Below are positions 1-6,883 of a stretch of 7,505 bases of DNA, in pieces. The stretch comes from Bacillota bacterium. GTDB taxonomy: Bacteria > Bacillota > Clostridia > Christensenellales > Aristaeellaceae. The position numbers and the translations under genes are program-made. Under the pieces are notes generated by a model. It was given only the letters and a program-made list of their open reading frames with translations, had not been told where the DNA came from and searched no databases. The stretch is taken from positions 1 through 7,505 of the forward strand of contig JAGVSV010000121.1 in the NCBI GenBank assembly GCA_019137115.1. The letters run 5' to 3'. Position 1 is the first letter of the stretch, and the number at the start of each line of letters is the position of its first letter.

Positions 1-1
1 C

Positions 2-454
2 GCGTTTGACGCGGCAACCATGATCTGGTGTGACTATGGCGCACTGGTGCCTGCGGATCGGGCGAAACTGCTGCGCACCGTACATCGGGCAGTCAAGCCA
101 GGCGGCGTCTTCCTGTTTGACGTGTTTACCCCGCAGCACTACGCCGGGTTTGAGGAGCGGTATTCCTAGCAGAAACATGAAAGCGGCGGCTTCTGGAGCG
201 CTGCGCCGCATGTTTGTCTGCGCCTGGATGCGTGCTATCCGGGCACAGTGGGTCTGTCGCGGAACGTTGTTGTGACGAAAAACAGCATGCGCGACCACAA
301 CATCTGGGACACAACCTTTACGAAGGAAACGCTATCTGCTGAGCTTGAAGCGCATGGTTTCCACGTACGCGCGTTCTATGCCGATGTTTTGGCCTCATAC
401 GTCTTGGTGTGCTCAATAAACTCCTGCATCAGCTGGAGCGCCAGCTCCTTGTGA
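2..454 (+). pseudogene. Class I SAM-dependent methyltransferase remnant: 5' end off window, in-frame TAG, altered C-terminus
   Basis: Reading the plus strand from base 2 gives a methyltransferase-like segment: FDAATMIWCDYGAL, then a loop ending in VKPGGVFLFDVFT. This is the post-motif II/III KPGG region of Rossmann-fold methyltransferases. A TAG at 167-169 interrupts it after ERYS. The same frame then continues with convincing family sequence: GGFWSAAPH, NIWDTTFTKETL, AELEAHGFHV and FYADV. The frame is unbroken apart from this one codon. The context (...YS-stop-QKHESGGFW) suggests a former Trp codon, TGG to TAG; this is inference. After about base 388 the residues (LASYVLVCSINSC...) no longer resemble the family. 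They are the antisense of the glycosidase 3' end, and the frame stops at 452-454. The N-terminal SAM-binding glycine loop lies left of the window. Substrate is unknown. Most likely a dead gene; a sequencing error at the TAG is the main alternative. Confidence 0.72.
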
Positions 455-1503
455 TTGTCATAGAGTGCTGCAAAGTACCAGCCTGTGGGCGTGGACCAGT
501 ACGCGCCGTTCTGGTAATCCCCCAGCGCCACGGGGCCGCTGCTGCGCTCCCACGCGGTATGCGGGCTGTGGTTTTCCGACACCGGGATGTGCCGGACATA
601 GCCGTGGGCGATGGCATCCTCGGACGTATACGCCTGCACCAACGCTTCCTGTGCCCTGCGCTTGTACTGCCCGGTCAGCACACCGGCCTGCGCGGCATAC
701 GCTGTACCCCACACATCATGTTGGCGCCCGATGTCAGTTGCGGACAGCAGCCATCCGCTGCCGTCCCAGAAGGTGTGAAGGATGGATGCGTCGATCCTGC
801 GCGCAATTGCGCGGTAGCCCGCCGCCTTTTCCCCTGCGGTCAGCTCCGCCATCGCCAGCGCTGCATCGCGCCGGAATAGGGACGGCATCAGCAGTGTCCC
901 GGTTTTGACGATGGCGTCAGCAAAGCCCCAGTCCACCGCGCGCATGTCCTCGGTGGCGAAAAACAACTCGGTTTGTGGGTCCACATTGTACGCTTCCATC
1001 GCCCGTTCCAGCCGGGACAGCAGCGTCATGCCGTTGATGTCGGTAACCAGAAAATCCCGGTCACCAGAGGTCAGCACATAGCGCGCGGCCATTAGAACGA
1101 AAAAGCTGTTATCATCCAGCGGCGGTAGTTTGCCGAAACGGCCGTCGCCCTGGTTGTCCCCATCCCCGTATGTGCCGGGGTAGAACACGGGATAGCCGTC
1201 AAAGTTAATGTGATCGGCCACCGCGTAGGGCGGCACCACCAACCCGTTTGCCAGATACCGTGGTGTGCTGCCGTTCTGCCCATTGTGCGCAATGATCATC
1301 ACATAGCGCCTGATGTCCTCAAGCGGCATCTCGCCTGACAGGCTGGTCATCGCACAGTCCCGCACCCAGAAGCTGGGGTACTTGTTGTCGCCCGACGGCA
1401 AGAACACCCGCATGCGCTGCTGTTGTCCCAGATACCCACAGTCGTGCTCGAATGTGCACTCCTGAATGACCTGTCTGGCCAGCGCGGTCAGGTATGTTTC
1501 CAT
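376..1503 (-). CDS. Putative six-hairpin (alpha/alpha-barrel) glycosidase-like protein
   Basis: The product is 375 residues with no signal peptide or membrane segment, so it is probably cytoplasmic. The start METYLTALAR is chosen because a good Shine-Dalgarno (AAGGGAG, 1510-1516) sits 6 bases upstream; an ATG at 1536 in the same frame would overlap the preceding gene. Features resembling (alpha/alpha)6-barrel glycosidases are YPSFWVRDCAM (about 42-52), PLDDNSFFVLMAARYVL (128-144), WGFADAIVKTGTL (192-204), HDVWGTAYAAQAG (262-274) and DYQNGAYWSTPTGW (329-342). Candidate catalytic acids are D49, D130/D131, D263 and D329, but I cannot assign them. I do not recognise an exact GH family or substrate. 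It is the last gene of the minus-strand run, 22 bases after the LCP gene. The C-terminus stops soon after the helix EFIEHTKTYEAKTSA, at the point where the opposing methyltransferase remnant ends, so it may be truncated. Confidence 0.68.
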   Translation of the reverse strand: METYLTALARQVIQECTFEHDCGYLGQQQRMRVFLPSGDNKYPSFWVRDCAMTSLSGEMPLEDIRRYVMIIAHNGQNGSTPRYLANGLVVPPYAVADHINFDGYPVFYPGTYGDGDNQGDGRFGKLPPLDDNSFFVLMAARYVLTSGDRDFLVTDINGMTLLSRLERAMEAYNVDPQTELFFATEDMRAVDWGFADAIVKTGTLLMPSLFRRDAALAMAELTAGEKAAGYRAIARRIDASILHTFWDGSGWLLSATDIGRQHDVWGTAYAAQAGVLTGQYKRRAQEALVQAYTSEDAIAHGYVRHIPVSENHSPHTAWERSSGPVALGDYQNGAYWSTPTGWYFAALYDNHKELALQLMQEFIEHTKTYEAKTSA

Positions 1504-1509
1504 GATATG

Positions 1510-1516
1510 CTCCCTT
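1510..1516 (-). promoter_or_regulatory. Shine-Dalgarno of the glycosidase-like gene
   Basis: AAGGGAG on the minus strand lies 6 bases before the ATG at 1501-1503, in the short gap after the LCP stop codon. It decides the start at METYLTALAR over the in-frame ATG at 1534-1536. Confidence 0.7.
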
Positions 1517-1525
1517 CCCGCGCGT

Positions 1526-2554
1526 TTACGGCGCAAGGAACGCAGCCAGCGCTGCCAGGTTGCGTTTCATGTTGGGGATGATAAACGCCGCGCCCCGGAT
1601 GGTTTTGCTGGCATAGGCGCCATTTACCGGGATGCGCAGCGAGCGGGTGGTATCCACGGTAACGCCATGCGCCTGACTGATCAGCCGCACCGCCTCGGCG
1701 GCGGATATGTCGGTTTCTACCTGGTCCATGTGGGCAAAAGCAAGCGAGACCAGCGTCTGGGCGTCCAGCGTACGAATCTTGGCAAAGATCGCTTCCATCA
1801 CGCGCTGCTGGCGGGCGACACGCTCAAAATCGCTGTCCAGCTTTCGGATGCGCGCGTAGGACATCGCCTGCAACCCAGTCAGCTCCTGCAAGCCGGCCTG
1901 TTGCAACAGCCCTTGCGTCTGGTTTTCGCCCCGCAGGTAGCGGTAGTAGGACAGAATGCCGTTGAGCGATTTGAGTTCGGCGTCACTGACATACACCGTC
2001 ACGCCGCCAATCGCGTCCACGAGGGTGACCATCGACGCGTAGTTGACCGCCACATAGCCGTCCACCTGGATCTTGAACACCTCGTGCAGCGTGCGGATCA
2101 GCAGGTCTGGCCCGCCAAAGGCATAAGCGGCGTTAAGCCGGTTGTGGCCACGCCCGGCTATGGGCACGTACAAATCGCGCATAAAGGAGGTGAGCCGCAG
2201 CTCCTTCTGCGGCACGTACAGGGACGCCAACAGCATCGTGTCACTGCGGCCGGCGATGGCGTCCGTCGGCGAATCCACGCCCACCAGCAAAAGGTGGTAC
2301 ACGCCGTCATAGCCGGTTGCCGGTTCCTCATACCCTTCGGGCAACACCAGGAAGCTGCCTGCCGACGCCTCTTCCTGCGCGTGCACCTCGTACAGCAGCT
2401 GGTTGACTTCGTCCTCGGTGAGCGTCAAATCCTGAGCCAGCGCCGATCCACAAAGCAGCGTGCACGCCAGAAGAAGGGCAAAAGCCTTCGCCAAAAAGGG
2501 AGAAAAGGAGGCGCGCTTGCGCCGCCCCCTTTGAGGAACGCCCTGCTGCTTCAT
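1526..2554 (-). CDS. LytR-CpsA-Psr (LCP) family protein, cell-wall glycopolymer ligase
   Basis: LCP enzymes transfer undecaprenyl-linked anionic polymers such as teichoic acids or capsule onto peptidoglycan outside the membrane. The 342-residue product (from MKQQGVPQRG) shows the hallmark sequence: YHLLLVGVDSP (86-96), GRSDTM (102-107), SFMRDLYVP (123-131), HNRLNAAYAFGGPDLL (137-152), VDAIGGVTVYV (179-189) and the closing ALT-type block LTGLQAMSYARIRKLDSDFER (225-245) followed by ARQQRVMEAI. The charged residues expected to bind the pyrophosphate-polyprenyl group (D94, R103, D105, R126, D127, R139, R235) are present. The N-terminus has a basic RRKR patch and a hydrophobic stretch (17-40) ending ALAQ. 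It may be a cleavable signal peptide or an uncleaved anchor; LLAC at 28-31 is a weak lipobox. The start overlaps the rnfB stop as ATGA, which implies translational coupling; ATGs at 2569 and 2611 are alternatives. The physiological link with Rnf is not obvious. Confidence 0.9.
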   Translation of the reverse strand: MKQQGVPQRGRRKRASFSPFLAKAFALLLACTLLCGSALAQDLTLTEDEVNQLLYEVHAQEEASAGSFLVLPEGYEEPATGYDGVYHLLLVGVDSPTDAIAGRSDTMLLASLYVPQKELRLTSFMRDLYVPIAGRGHNRLNAAYAFGGPDLLIRTLHEVFKIQVDGYVAVNYASMVTLVDAIGGVTVYVSDAELKSLNGILSYYRYLRGENQTQGLLQQAGLQELTGLQAMSYARIRKLDSDFERVARQQRVMEAIFAKIRTLDAQTLVSLAFAHMDQVETDISAAEAVRLISQAHGVTVDTTRSLRIPVNGAYASKTIRGAAFIIPNMKRNLAALAAFLAP

Positions 2555-3345
2555 GTCATGATGATGCATTTGGAGGGGCACACCGCCACGCAGTCGCCGC
2601 AGCGCGTGCACTTGGCCACATCAATGATCGCGCAGTTGTTCTGCACATGGATGGCGTCATACTGGCAGGCCTTTTCACAGCGCTTGCAGGCGATGCACGC
2701 GGCCAGGCAAGCCTCCCGCGAGCCACGGGCGGGCTGTGTGTTGCGGCAGCGCACCAACACAGTGGCCGACAGGGGCTGCATCTTGATCACGTTGTGCGGG
2801 CACACCAGCACGCACTGTTCACAGGCGGTGCACTTCTTTTCATCGATGACCGCAAGGCCGTTGACGATCCTGATCGCGTCAAACTTGCAGGCGCGCACAC
2901 AGTCGCCCTGCCCCAGGCAGGCCACATAGCACTTTTTAGGGCTGCCGGACAGCTGGGACGCCAGGCGGCAGCTTTTATACCCAGTGTACTCATAGCGGGG
3001 CTTCACGGTGTCGTTGTTGCCCAGGCACAGCACGCGGGCGGTCATGGGCTCCTTGCCCTCGGCGTTCAGACCCATGATTTCGGACAGCGCTTCAATCGTG
3101 CGGGCGCCGCCGGGAATGCAGCCGGTGATCGGCGCTTCGCCGCGCACCACGGCGGCGGCAAAGGCGTCACAACCCGGGTATCCGCACACGCCGCAGTTGG
3201 CGCCGGACACCGCTTCGCGCACCCTGGCTTCCCGCTCGTCCACCGGCACGCTGAACTTGCTGTCCGCAAACGTCAGCAGCATCCCCGCCAGGATGCCCAT
3301 GCCCCCCAGCAGGCCGACAGCGTAAAGGATTGCCGTAATGTTCAT
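2551..3345 (-). CDS. rnfB: Rnf complex subunit B, polyferredoxin electron-input subunit
   Basis: RnfB exchanges electrons with soluble ferredoxin at the cytoplasmic face of the Rnf complex. The 264 residues begin with one hydrophobic membrane anchor (about 4-25). The 4Fe-4S Fes domain follows: ANCGVCGYPGCDAFA with GCIPGG, ligands C51, C54, C59 and C76. Then comes the Cys-containing VLCLGN...YEYTGYKSC segment (C107, C126). Two ferredoxin-type pairs follow: C139/C143/C149/C153 with C172/C175/C178/C182, then C217/C220/C223/C227 with C246/C249/C252/C256. C200 and C213 are additional cysteines in the loop before the second pair. This long form is the clostridial type; the enterobacterial RsxB has only one pair. 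In the first half of each pair the usual Pro after the last Cys is replaced (CKFDAI, CQYDAI). The gene starts 12 bases after rnfA and its stop overlaps the LCP start. Confidence 0.96.
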   Translation of the reverse strand: MNITAILYAVGLLGGMGILAGMLLTFADSKFSVPVDEREARVREAVSGANCGVCGYPGCDAFAAAVVRGEAPITGCIPGGARTIEALSEIMGLNAEGKEPMTARVLCLGNNDTVKPRYEYTGYKSCRLASQLSGSPKKCYVACLGQGDCVRACKFDAIRIVNGLAVIDEKKCTACEQCVLVCPHNVIKMQPLSATVLVRCRNTQPARGSREACLAACIACKRCEKACQYDAIHVQNNCAIIDVAKCTRCGDCVAVCPSKCIIMT

Positions 3346-3352
3346 TGCGTCG

Positions 3353-3360
3353 CCTCCCTA
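3353..3360 (-). promoter_or_regulatory. Shine-Dalgarno of rnfB overlapping the rnfA stop codon
   Basis: The minus strand reads TAGGGAGG here: the TAG is the rnfA stop, and the AGGGAGG that includes it is a strong ribosome binding site, 7 bases before the rnfB ATG. It suggests that translation of rnfB follows that of rnfA closely. Confidence 0.75.
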
Positions 3361-3948
3361 TTTGACCAAGCCCTGGAAGCCGAAGAACGCCAGCGACATC
3401 ATGCCGGCAATGATCAGGCAGATGGGGAATCCCTTGAAGGATTCCGGGATGTCCGACAGCTCCAGCCGTTCGCGGATGCCTGCCATCAGCACGATCGCCA
3501 GCAGAAAGCCTAGCGCGCCGAACACGCCGCTTAACACCGACTCGATCAAGTTGTAGCCTTCCTTCATGTTGACCAGCGTCACGCCCAGCACCGCACAGTT
3601 GGTGGTAATCAGCGGAAGATAGATGCCCAGGGCGCTGTACAGCGCCGGCAGCGATTTTCGCATGAACATCTCAACGAACTGCACGAGGGCGGCGATGATC
3701 AGGATGAAGGAAATCGTATCCAGGTATTTCAGGTCCAGCGGAACCAGCACGTAGGTGTACACGATGTAGGCAAACAGCGAGGACAGGCCCATCACGAACG
3801 TCACCGCGATGCCCATGCCGGTGGCGGTGCTTAACTTGTTGGAAACACCCAGGTAGGGGCAGTTGCCCAGAAAGCGGCTGAAGATGAAGTTGTTGACCAG
3901 CGCGCAGCTGACAAAGAACAGGAAAATGCCCACTTCATTCAGTCTCAT
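3358..3948 (-). CDS. rnfA: Rnf complex membrane subunit A
   Basis: RnfA is an integral membrane subunit that pairs with its paralogue RnfE. Together they hold an intramembrane [2Fe-2S] cluster and form part of the ion path. The 196-residue product is almost entirely hydrophobic, with about six predicted helices, close to the family's usual length of about 193. Diagnostic sequence includes NNFIFSRFLGNCPYLGVS (19-36) with C30, and LGIYLPLITTNCAVLGVTL (107-125) with C118; these two cysteines are the expected cluster ligands. AGIRERLELSDIPESFKG near the C-terminus also matches the family. The start codon overlaps the rnfE stop as ATGA, and a purine-rich stretch (GGAAGGAAGG) lies upstream inside rnfE. 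The stop is TAG. Confidence 0.96.
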   Translation of the reverse strand: MRLNEVGIFLFFVSCALVNNFIFSRFLGNCPYLGVSNKLSTATGMGIAVTFVMGLSSLFAYIVYTYVLVPLDLKYLDTISFILIIAALVQFVEMFMRKSLPALYSALGIYLPLITTNCAVLGVTLVNMKEGYNLIESVLSGVFGALGFLLAIVLMAGIRERLELSDIPESFKGFPICLIIAGMMSLAFFGFQGLVK

Positions 3949-4586
3949 GCCTGCACACCTTCCTTCCCTGTGATGGCGCGCTTGCTGCGGCGGTTGGCAA
4001 TCGCGTTGATGATGCCCAGCGACAGGCCGTACACGATGAAGCCGCCCGGGGGCAGGATCATCAGCAGCACCGGCTCAAAGCCCGCGCCCAGCAGATTGAA
4101 CCCCAGGAACGTGCCCGCACCCAGGATCTCGCGCGCGCCGCCGATCACGATCAGCGCCAGGGTAAAGCCCAGGCCCATGCCCAGCGCGTCAACAGCCGAC
4201 GCAAACACGCCGTTCTTGCTGGCAAACGCTTCCGCGCGCGCCAGTATGATGCAGTTGACCACGATCAGCGGCAGGAAGATGCCCAGCGCGTCGTACAGCG
4301 AGGGCACGTACGCCTGCATCAGCAGCTGAATGATGGTGACAAACGTGCAGATGACCACGATGAACGCGGGGATGCGCACCTTGCTGGGGATGAAATTGCG
4401 CAGCATGGAGATCACCACGTTGGAGCCCAGCAGCACGAACGTGGCCGCCAGCCCCATGCCGATGCCGTTCATGGTGCTGGTGGTGACCGCAATGGCCGGG
4501 CAGGTGCCCAGCACCAGGCGGAAAATGGGGTTCTCCGTCAGAACACCGTTTAGAAACACGGACCGCAGATTGTCTCTCTTAGGCAT
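3945..4586 (-). CDS. rnfE: Rnf complex membrane subunit E
   Basis: This is the RnfA paralogue of the RnfE/NqrD type, inserted in the membrane with opposite topology. The 213-residue product has the family signatures ENPIFRLVLGTCPAIAVT (19-35, C29) and LGIFLPLIVVNCIILARAEAF (101-121, C112). The two cysteines are expected to bind the shared [2Fe-2S] cluster. GGAREILGAGTFLG and the proline-rich ILPPGGFIVYGL follow, and distinguish RnfE from RnfA. A basic tail (NRRSKRAITGKEG) ends the protein. The start overlaps the end of rnfD by 8 bases (4579-4586). In most Rnf operons rnfG would lie between rnfD and rnfE, so this direct overlap shows there is no room for it here. The upstream ribosome binding site is weak, which fits translational coupling to rnfD. 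Confidence 0.96.
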   Translation of the reverse strand: MPKRDNLRSVFLNGVLTENPIFRLVLGTCPAIAVTTSTMNGIGMGLAATFVLLGSNVVISMLRNFIPSKVRIPAFIVVICTFVTIIQLLMQAYVPSLYDALGIFLPLIVVNCIILARAEAFASKNGVFASAVDALGMGLGFTLALIVIGGAREILGAGTFLGFNLLGAGFEPVLLMILPPGGFIVYGLSLGIINAIANRRSKRAITGKEGVQA

Positions 4587-5520
4587 GTTTTTTCACCGTC
4601 CCATACACGCGCCGTACCGTAAAGCGGTCAAGCAGCGGCGTCACGCAGTTCATCAGCAAAATGGCAAACGTAACGCCCTCGGGGTAGTTGCCGTATTGCC
4701 GTATGATCACCACCATCGCGCCGCAGCCGATGGCAAAGATCACCTTGCCGGGGAAGTAGATCGGGCCCGTCGCGTAATCCGTGGCCATGAACACCGCGCC
4801 AAACAGCACGCCGCCGGAAAGCACGGCAATCAGCGGGTCAGCGCCCAGCAGCCAGCTTAGAAGCGCGGTGGTGCCCACAAAGATGGTGGGAATCTCCCAG
4901 CTGATGGTGCCCACAAACAGCAGGTACACAAACCCGATCAGTATCGCCACCTTGCTGACCTCGCCAATGGTGCCGGGGATGTTGCCCAAGAGCATGTCAT
5001 ATGTGGTCCAGTTGCCGGGCATCAGCAGCGGCGTGGCGCTGGCCATGGTGTCCACACCCACGGCGGCCTGGGACGCACCCAGCAGGCGTTCGGGCAGAGC
5101 AAACTGGATCATGCGGGCGGGCCAGGAAGCCATCAGGAACGCGCGGGCGAACATCGCCGGGTTCATGAAGTTGTGCCCTATGCCGCCGAACAGCTCCTTG
5201 ATCAATATGATCGCAATGGCGCTGCCGATGGCCGGCACCCACAGGGCGATCGTGCTGGGCAGGTTCAGGCCCAGGATCAAGCCGGTCACAACGGCGGAGA
5301 AATCCCCCACCCGTACCGGGCGCTTCATCAGCCGCTGCCAGACATACTCCGAGATGACCGCAGAGACAATCGCCACGCTGAGCACCCAGGCGGCGCGCAA
5401 CCCAAACAGGTAGATGCCTGCCGCCGTTGTGGGCACAAGAGCGATCAGCACGTCGATCATCAGCGTGCGGGTGCTGTCCTTGGCCAACAGATGAGGGCCT
5501 GCCGAAACACGTAGGTTCAT
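4579..5520 (-). CDS. rnfD: Rnf complex membrane subunit D, covalent FMN carrier
   Basis: RnfD (related to NqrB) is a multi-spanning subunit that carries FMN covalently bound to a threonine and takes part in coupling electron flow to ion transport. The 313-residue product starts at MNLRVSAGPHLLAKDST. That start overlaps the rnfC stop as ATGA and has a strong AAGGAGG 8 bases upstream. An in-frame ATG at 5625 would add 35 residues read through rnfC and is rejected. Family sequence includes FSAVVTGLILGLNLP (74-88), KELFGGIGHNFMNPAMFARAF (108-128) and FMATDYATGP (244-253). The flavinylation site is DTMASATPL, with T163 the expected FMN-linked residue; Ser-Ala-Thr in place of Gly-Ala-Thr is an accepted variant in RnfD. 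About nine hydrophobic helices are visible. Flavinylation would need ApbE, which is not encoded in this window. Confidence 0.96.
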   Translation of the reverse strand: MNLRVSAGPHLLAKDSTRTLMIDVLIALVPTTAAGIYLFGLRAAWVLSVAIVSAVISEYVWQRLMKRPVRVGDFSAVVTGLILGLNLPSTIALWVPAIGSAIAIILIKELFGGIGHNFMNPAMFARAFLMASWPARMIQFALPERLLGASQAAVGVDTMASATPLLMPGNWTTYDMLLGNIPGTIGEVSKVAILIGFVYLLFVGTISWEIPTIFVGTTALLSWLLGADPLIAVLSGGVLFGAVFMATDYATGPIYFPGKVIFAIGCGAMVVIIRQYGNYPEGVTFAILLMNCVTPLLDRFTVRRVYGTVKKHA

Positions 5521-6845
5521 CGTGCCATCCTCCTTGCCGCGATGACATCGCGCGCGGCCTTGATCGTGGAGCTTAACGTGCGGCGGGCAGGGCAGACATA
5601 GCTGCATGCGCCACAGACGCAGCATTCAGCGATGTGCAGCCTTTCAGCCTCGACCAGGTCGTCGTTGACGTCCAGCACCGCTTTGAGCTGGAACGGATTG
5701 AGCCGGGCCGGGCACGCGCGCACACAGCGGCCGCAGCGGATGCAGGGCGATTCCTCATACAGTACCGCCTGCTTTTCGGTGAGCGCCACCACGCCGTTGT
5801 TGGCCTTGGTAATCGGCATGGTGTCATCCGGCACCGCGATGCCGGACATGCTGCCGCCAAAGAAGATGCGCGCCGGGGGCTCGGTATATCCGCCGCAGAA
5901 CGCCACCGCGTCCTGGATACTGGTACCGATGCGCACCCGCAGGTTGGAAGGGGTTTTCACCGCGCCGGTCACGGTCACGATGCGGGTGGTCAGCGGCTTG
6001 CCATCCAGGATCGCGTCGCTGATCACCGCGGCTGTGCCCACGTTGAGCACCACAACGTGCGCGTCCAATGGCAGGCCGCCCGAAGGCACCTCGCGCTTGA
6101 GCAGCGAGGAGATCAGGTACTTTTCCCCGCCCTGCGGATACTTGGTTTTCATGACGGCCAGCTCGATGCCGGACTGCCCCTTGATGGCCTCGCGCATGGT
6201 GTCGATGGCTTCGGGTTTGTTGTCCTCAATGGCGATGATGGCGCGCGGCACGTTCATCCCGCGCATGGCCAGCCGTGTGCCCTGGACCACCCGGTCGGGC
6301 GTCTCCAGCATCAGGCGAAAATCCGCCGTCAGGAAGGTTTCGCACTCCGCGCCGTTGATGATCAGCGTGTCCACTACCTTGCCCTCGGGGATGGTCATCT
6401 TGGCGTGGGTGGGGAAGCACGCGCCGCCCAGGCCGCAGATGCCCGCCTGCTGGATGGCCGGAATGATCTGATCCGCCGGGGCGGTTTCCACGGTGCCCAG
6501 GGGGGTGAGTTTAACCCATTCATCGCGGTGGTCATTGTCAATCACCACGCACATGCTAGGCGCGCGGCCCACAAGCTGGCGCATGCCCACGTCCGAAACC
6601 GTGCCGCTGACCGAAGCATGCACCGGGATGCCTCTGGCGCCTGTTGGGGTGGCAATGACCTGGCCCAACAGCACCGTGTCGCCCTTGGCGACCGTGGGCA
6701 CGCTGGGCGCGCCCAGATGCATGTCCATGGGGATGACGACCTGATCCGGCGCGAACGCGATCACCTCGCGCCCGCGGGTTTCCGCCTTGCCCTCGTGCAT
6801 ATCGCTCAGCGGATGAATACCGCCGCCGAACGTGAATTTCCGCAT
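5517..6845 (-). CDS. rnfC: Rnf complex subunit C, NAD(H)- and FMN-binding Fe-S subunit
   Basis: RnfC is the peripheral cytoplasmic subunit where NAD+ is reduced or NADH oxidised. From MRKFTFGGGIHP the product is 442 residues, a typical length for the short clostridial form. In order it shows the GGGIHP N-terminus, a biotinyl/lipoyl-like sandwich segment (about 36-90, with GIPVHASVSGTVSDV), a Rossmann-like NADH/FMN domain with GICGLGGACFPTHAKM (135-150) and INGAECETFLTADFRLM (163-179), an SLBB-like segment around 287-320, and two [4Fe-4S] motifs: CIRCGRCVRACPA (C368, C371, C374, C378) and CCVCGACSYVCPA (C408, C411, C414, C418). The start is chosen because family members begin at this motif and a purine-rich AAAGGCGGG lies 7 bases upstream. 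An ATG at 6887 overlaps the upstream gene's stop as ATGA and would add 14 residues; it remains possible. Confidence 0.95.
   Translation of the reverse strand: MRKFTFGGGIHPLSDMHEGKAETRGREVIAFAPDQVVIPMDMHLGAPSVPTVAKGDTVLLGQVIATPTGARGIPVHASVSGTVSDVGMRQLVGRAPSMCVVIDNDHRDEWVKLTPLGTVETAPADQIIPAIQQAGICGLGGACFPTHAKMTIPEGKVVDTLIINGAECETFLTADFRLMLETPDRVVQGTRLAMRGMNVPRAIIAIEDNKPEAIDTMREAIKGQSGIELAVMKTKYPQGGEKYLISSLLKREVPSGGLPLDAHVVVLNVGTAAVISDAILDGKPLTTRIVTVTGAVKTPSNLRVRIGTSIQDAVAFCGGYTEPPARIFFGGSMSGIAVPDDTMPITKANNGVVALTEKQAVLYEESPCIRCGRCVRACPARLNPFQLKAVLDVNDDLVEAERLHIAECCVCGACSYVCPARRTLSSTIKAARDVIAARRMAR
5529..5535 (-). promoter_or_regulatory. Shine-Dalgarno of rnfD inside the end of rnfC
   Basis: AAGGAGG on the minus strand lies 8 bases before the rnfD ATG at 5518-5520. 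It settles the rnfD start in favour of MNLRVSAG over the longer in-frame reading. Confidence 0.75.
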
Positions 6846-6883
6846 GTTTGATCCCGCCTTTCGTTCCGGAAGCGTACCCAGGG

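Noticed and set aside
167..169. TAG as a pyrrolysine or selenocysteine-like recoding site
   Set aside because: Pyrrolysine is known in methylamine methyltransferases, not in this class I SAM-dependent type. The gene is also damaged at its other end, so decay is more likely.
2555..2611. Longer LCP start at 2611
   Set aside because: It would overlap the last ferredoxin motif of rnfB and put non-signal-like sequence before the basic and hydrophobic N-terminus. The ATGA-coupled start at 2554 fits better, although its ribosome binding site is weak.
1466..2929. 487-codon open frame on the plus strand
   Set aside because: It is antisense to the LCP gene and rnfB, both of which have strong family motifs. 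It has no recognisable domain, and GC-rich codon bias explains long antisense frames.
2647..3513. 288-codon open frame on the plus strand
   Set aside because: It lies antisense to rnfB and the end of rnfA and has no domain or plausible start context.
5521..5625. Longer rnfD start at 5625
   Set aside because: The extra 35 residues come from a shadow frame of rnfC. The start at 5520 has a strong Shine-Dalgarno and the typical ATGA overlap.
5634..6851. 405-codon open frame on the plus strand, rich in His and Arg
   Set aside because: It is the antisense shadow of rnfC. The His/Arg/Gly-rich composition is typical of reverse-complement reading of GC-rich coding DNA.
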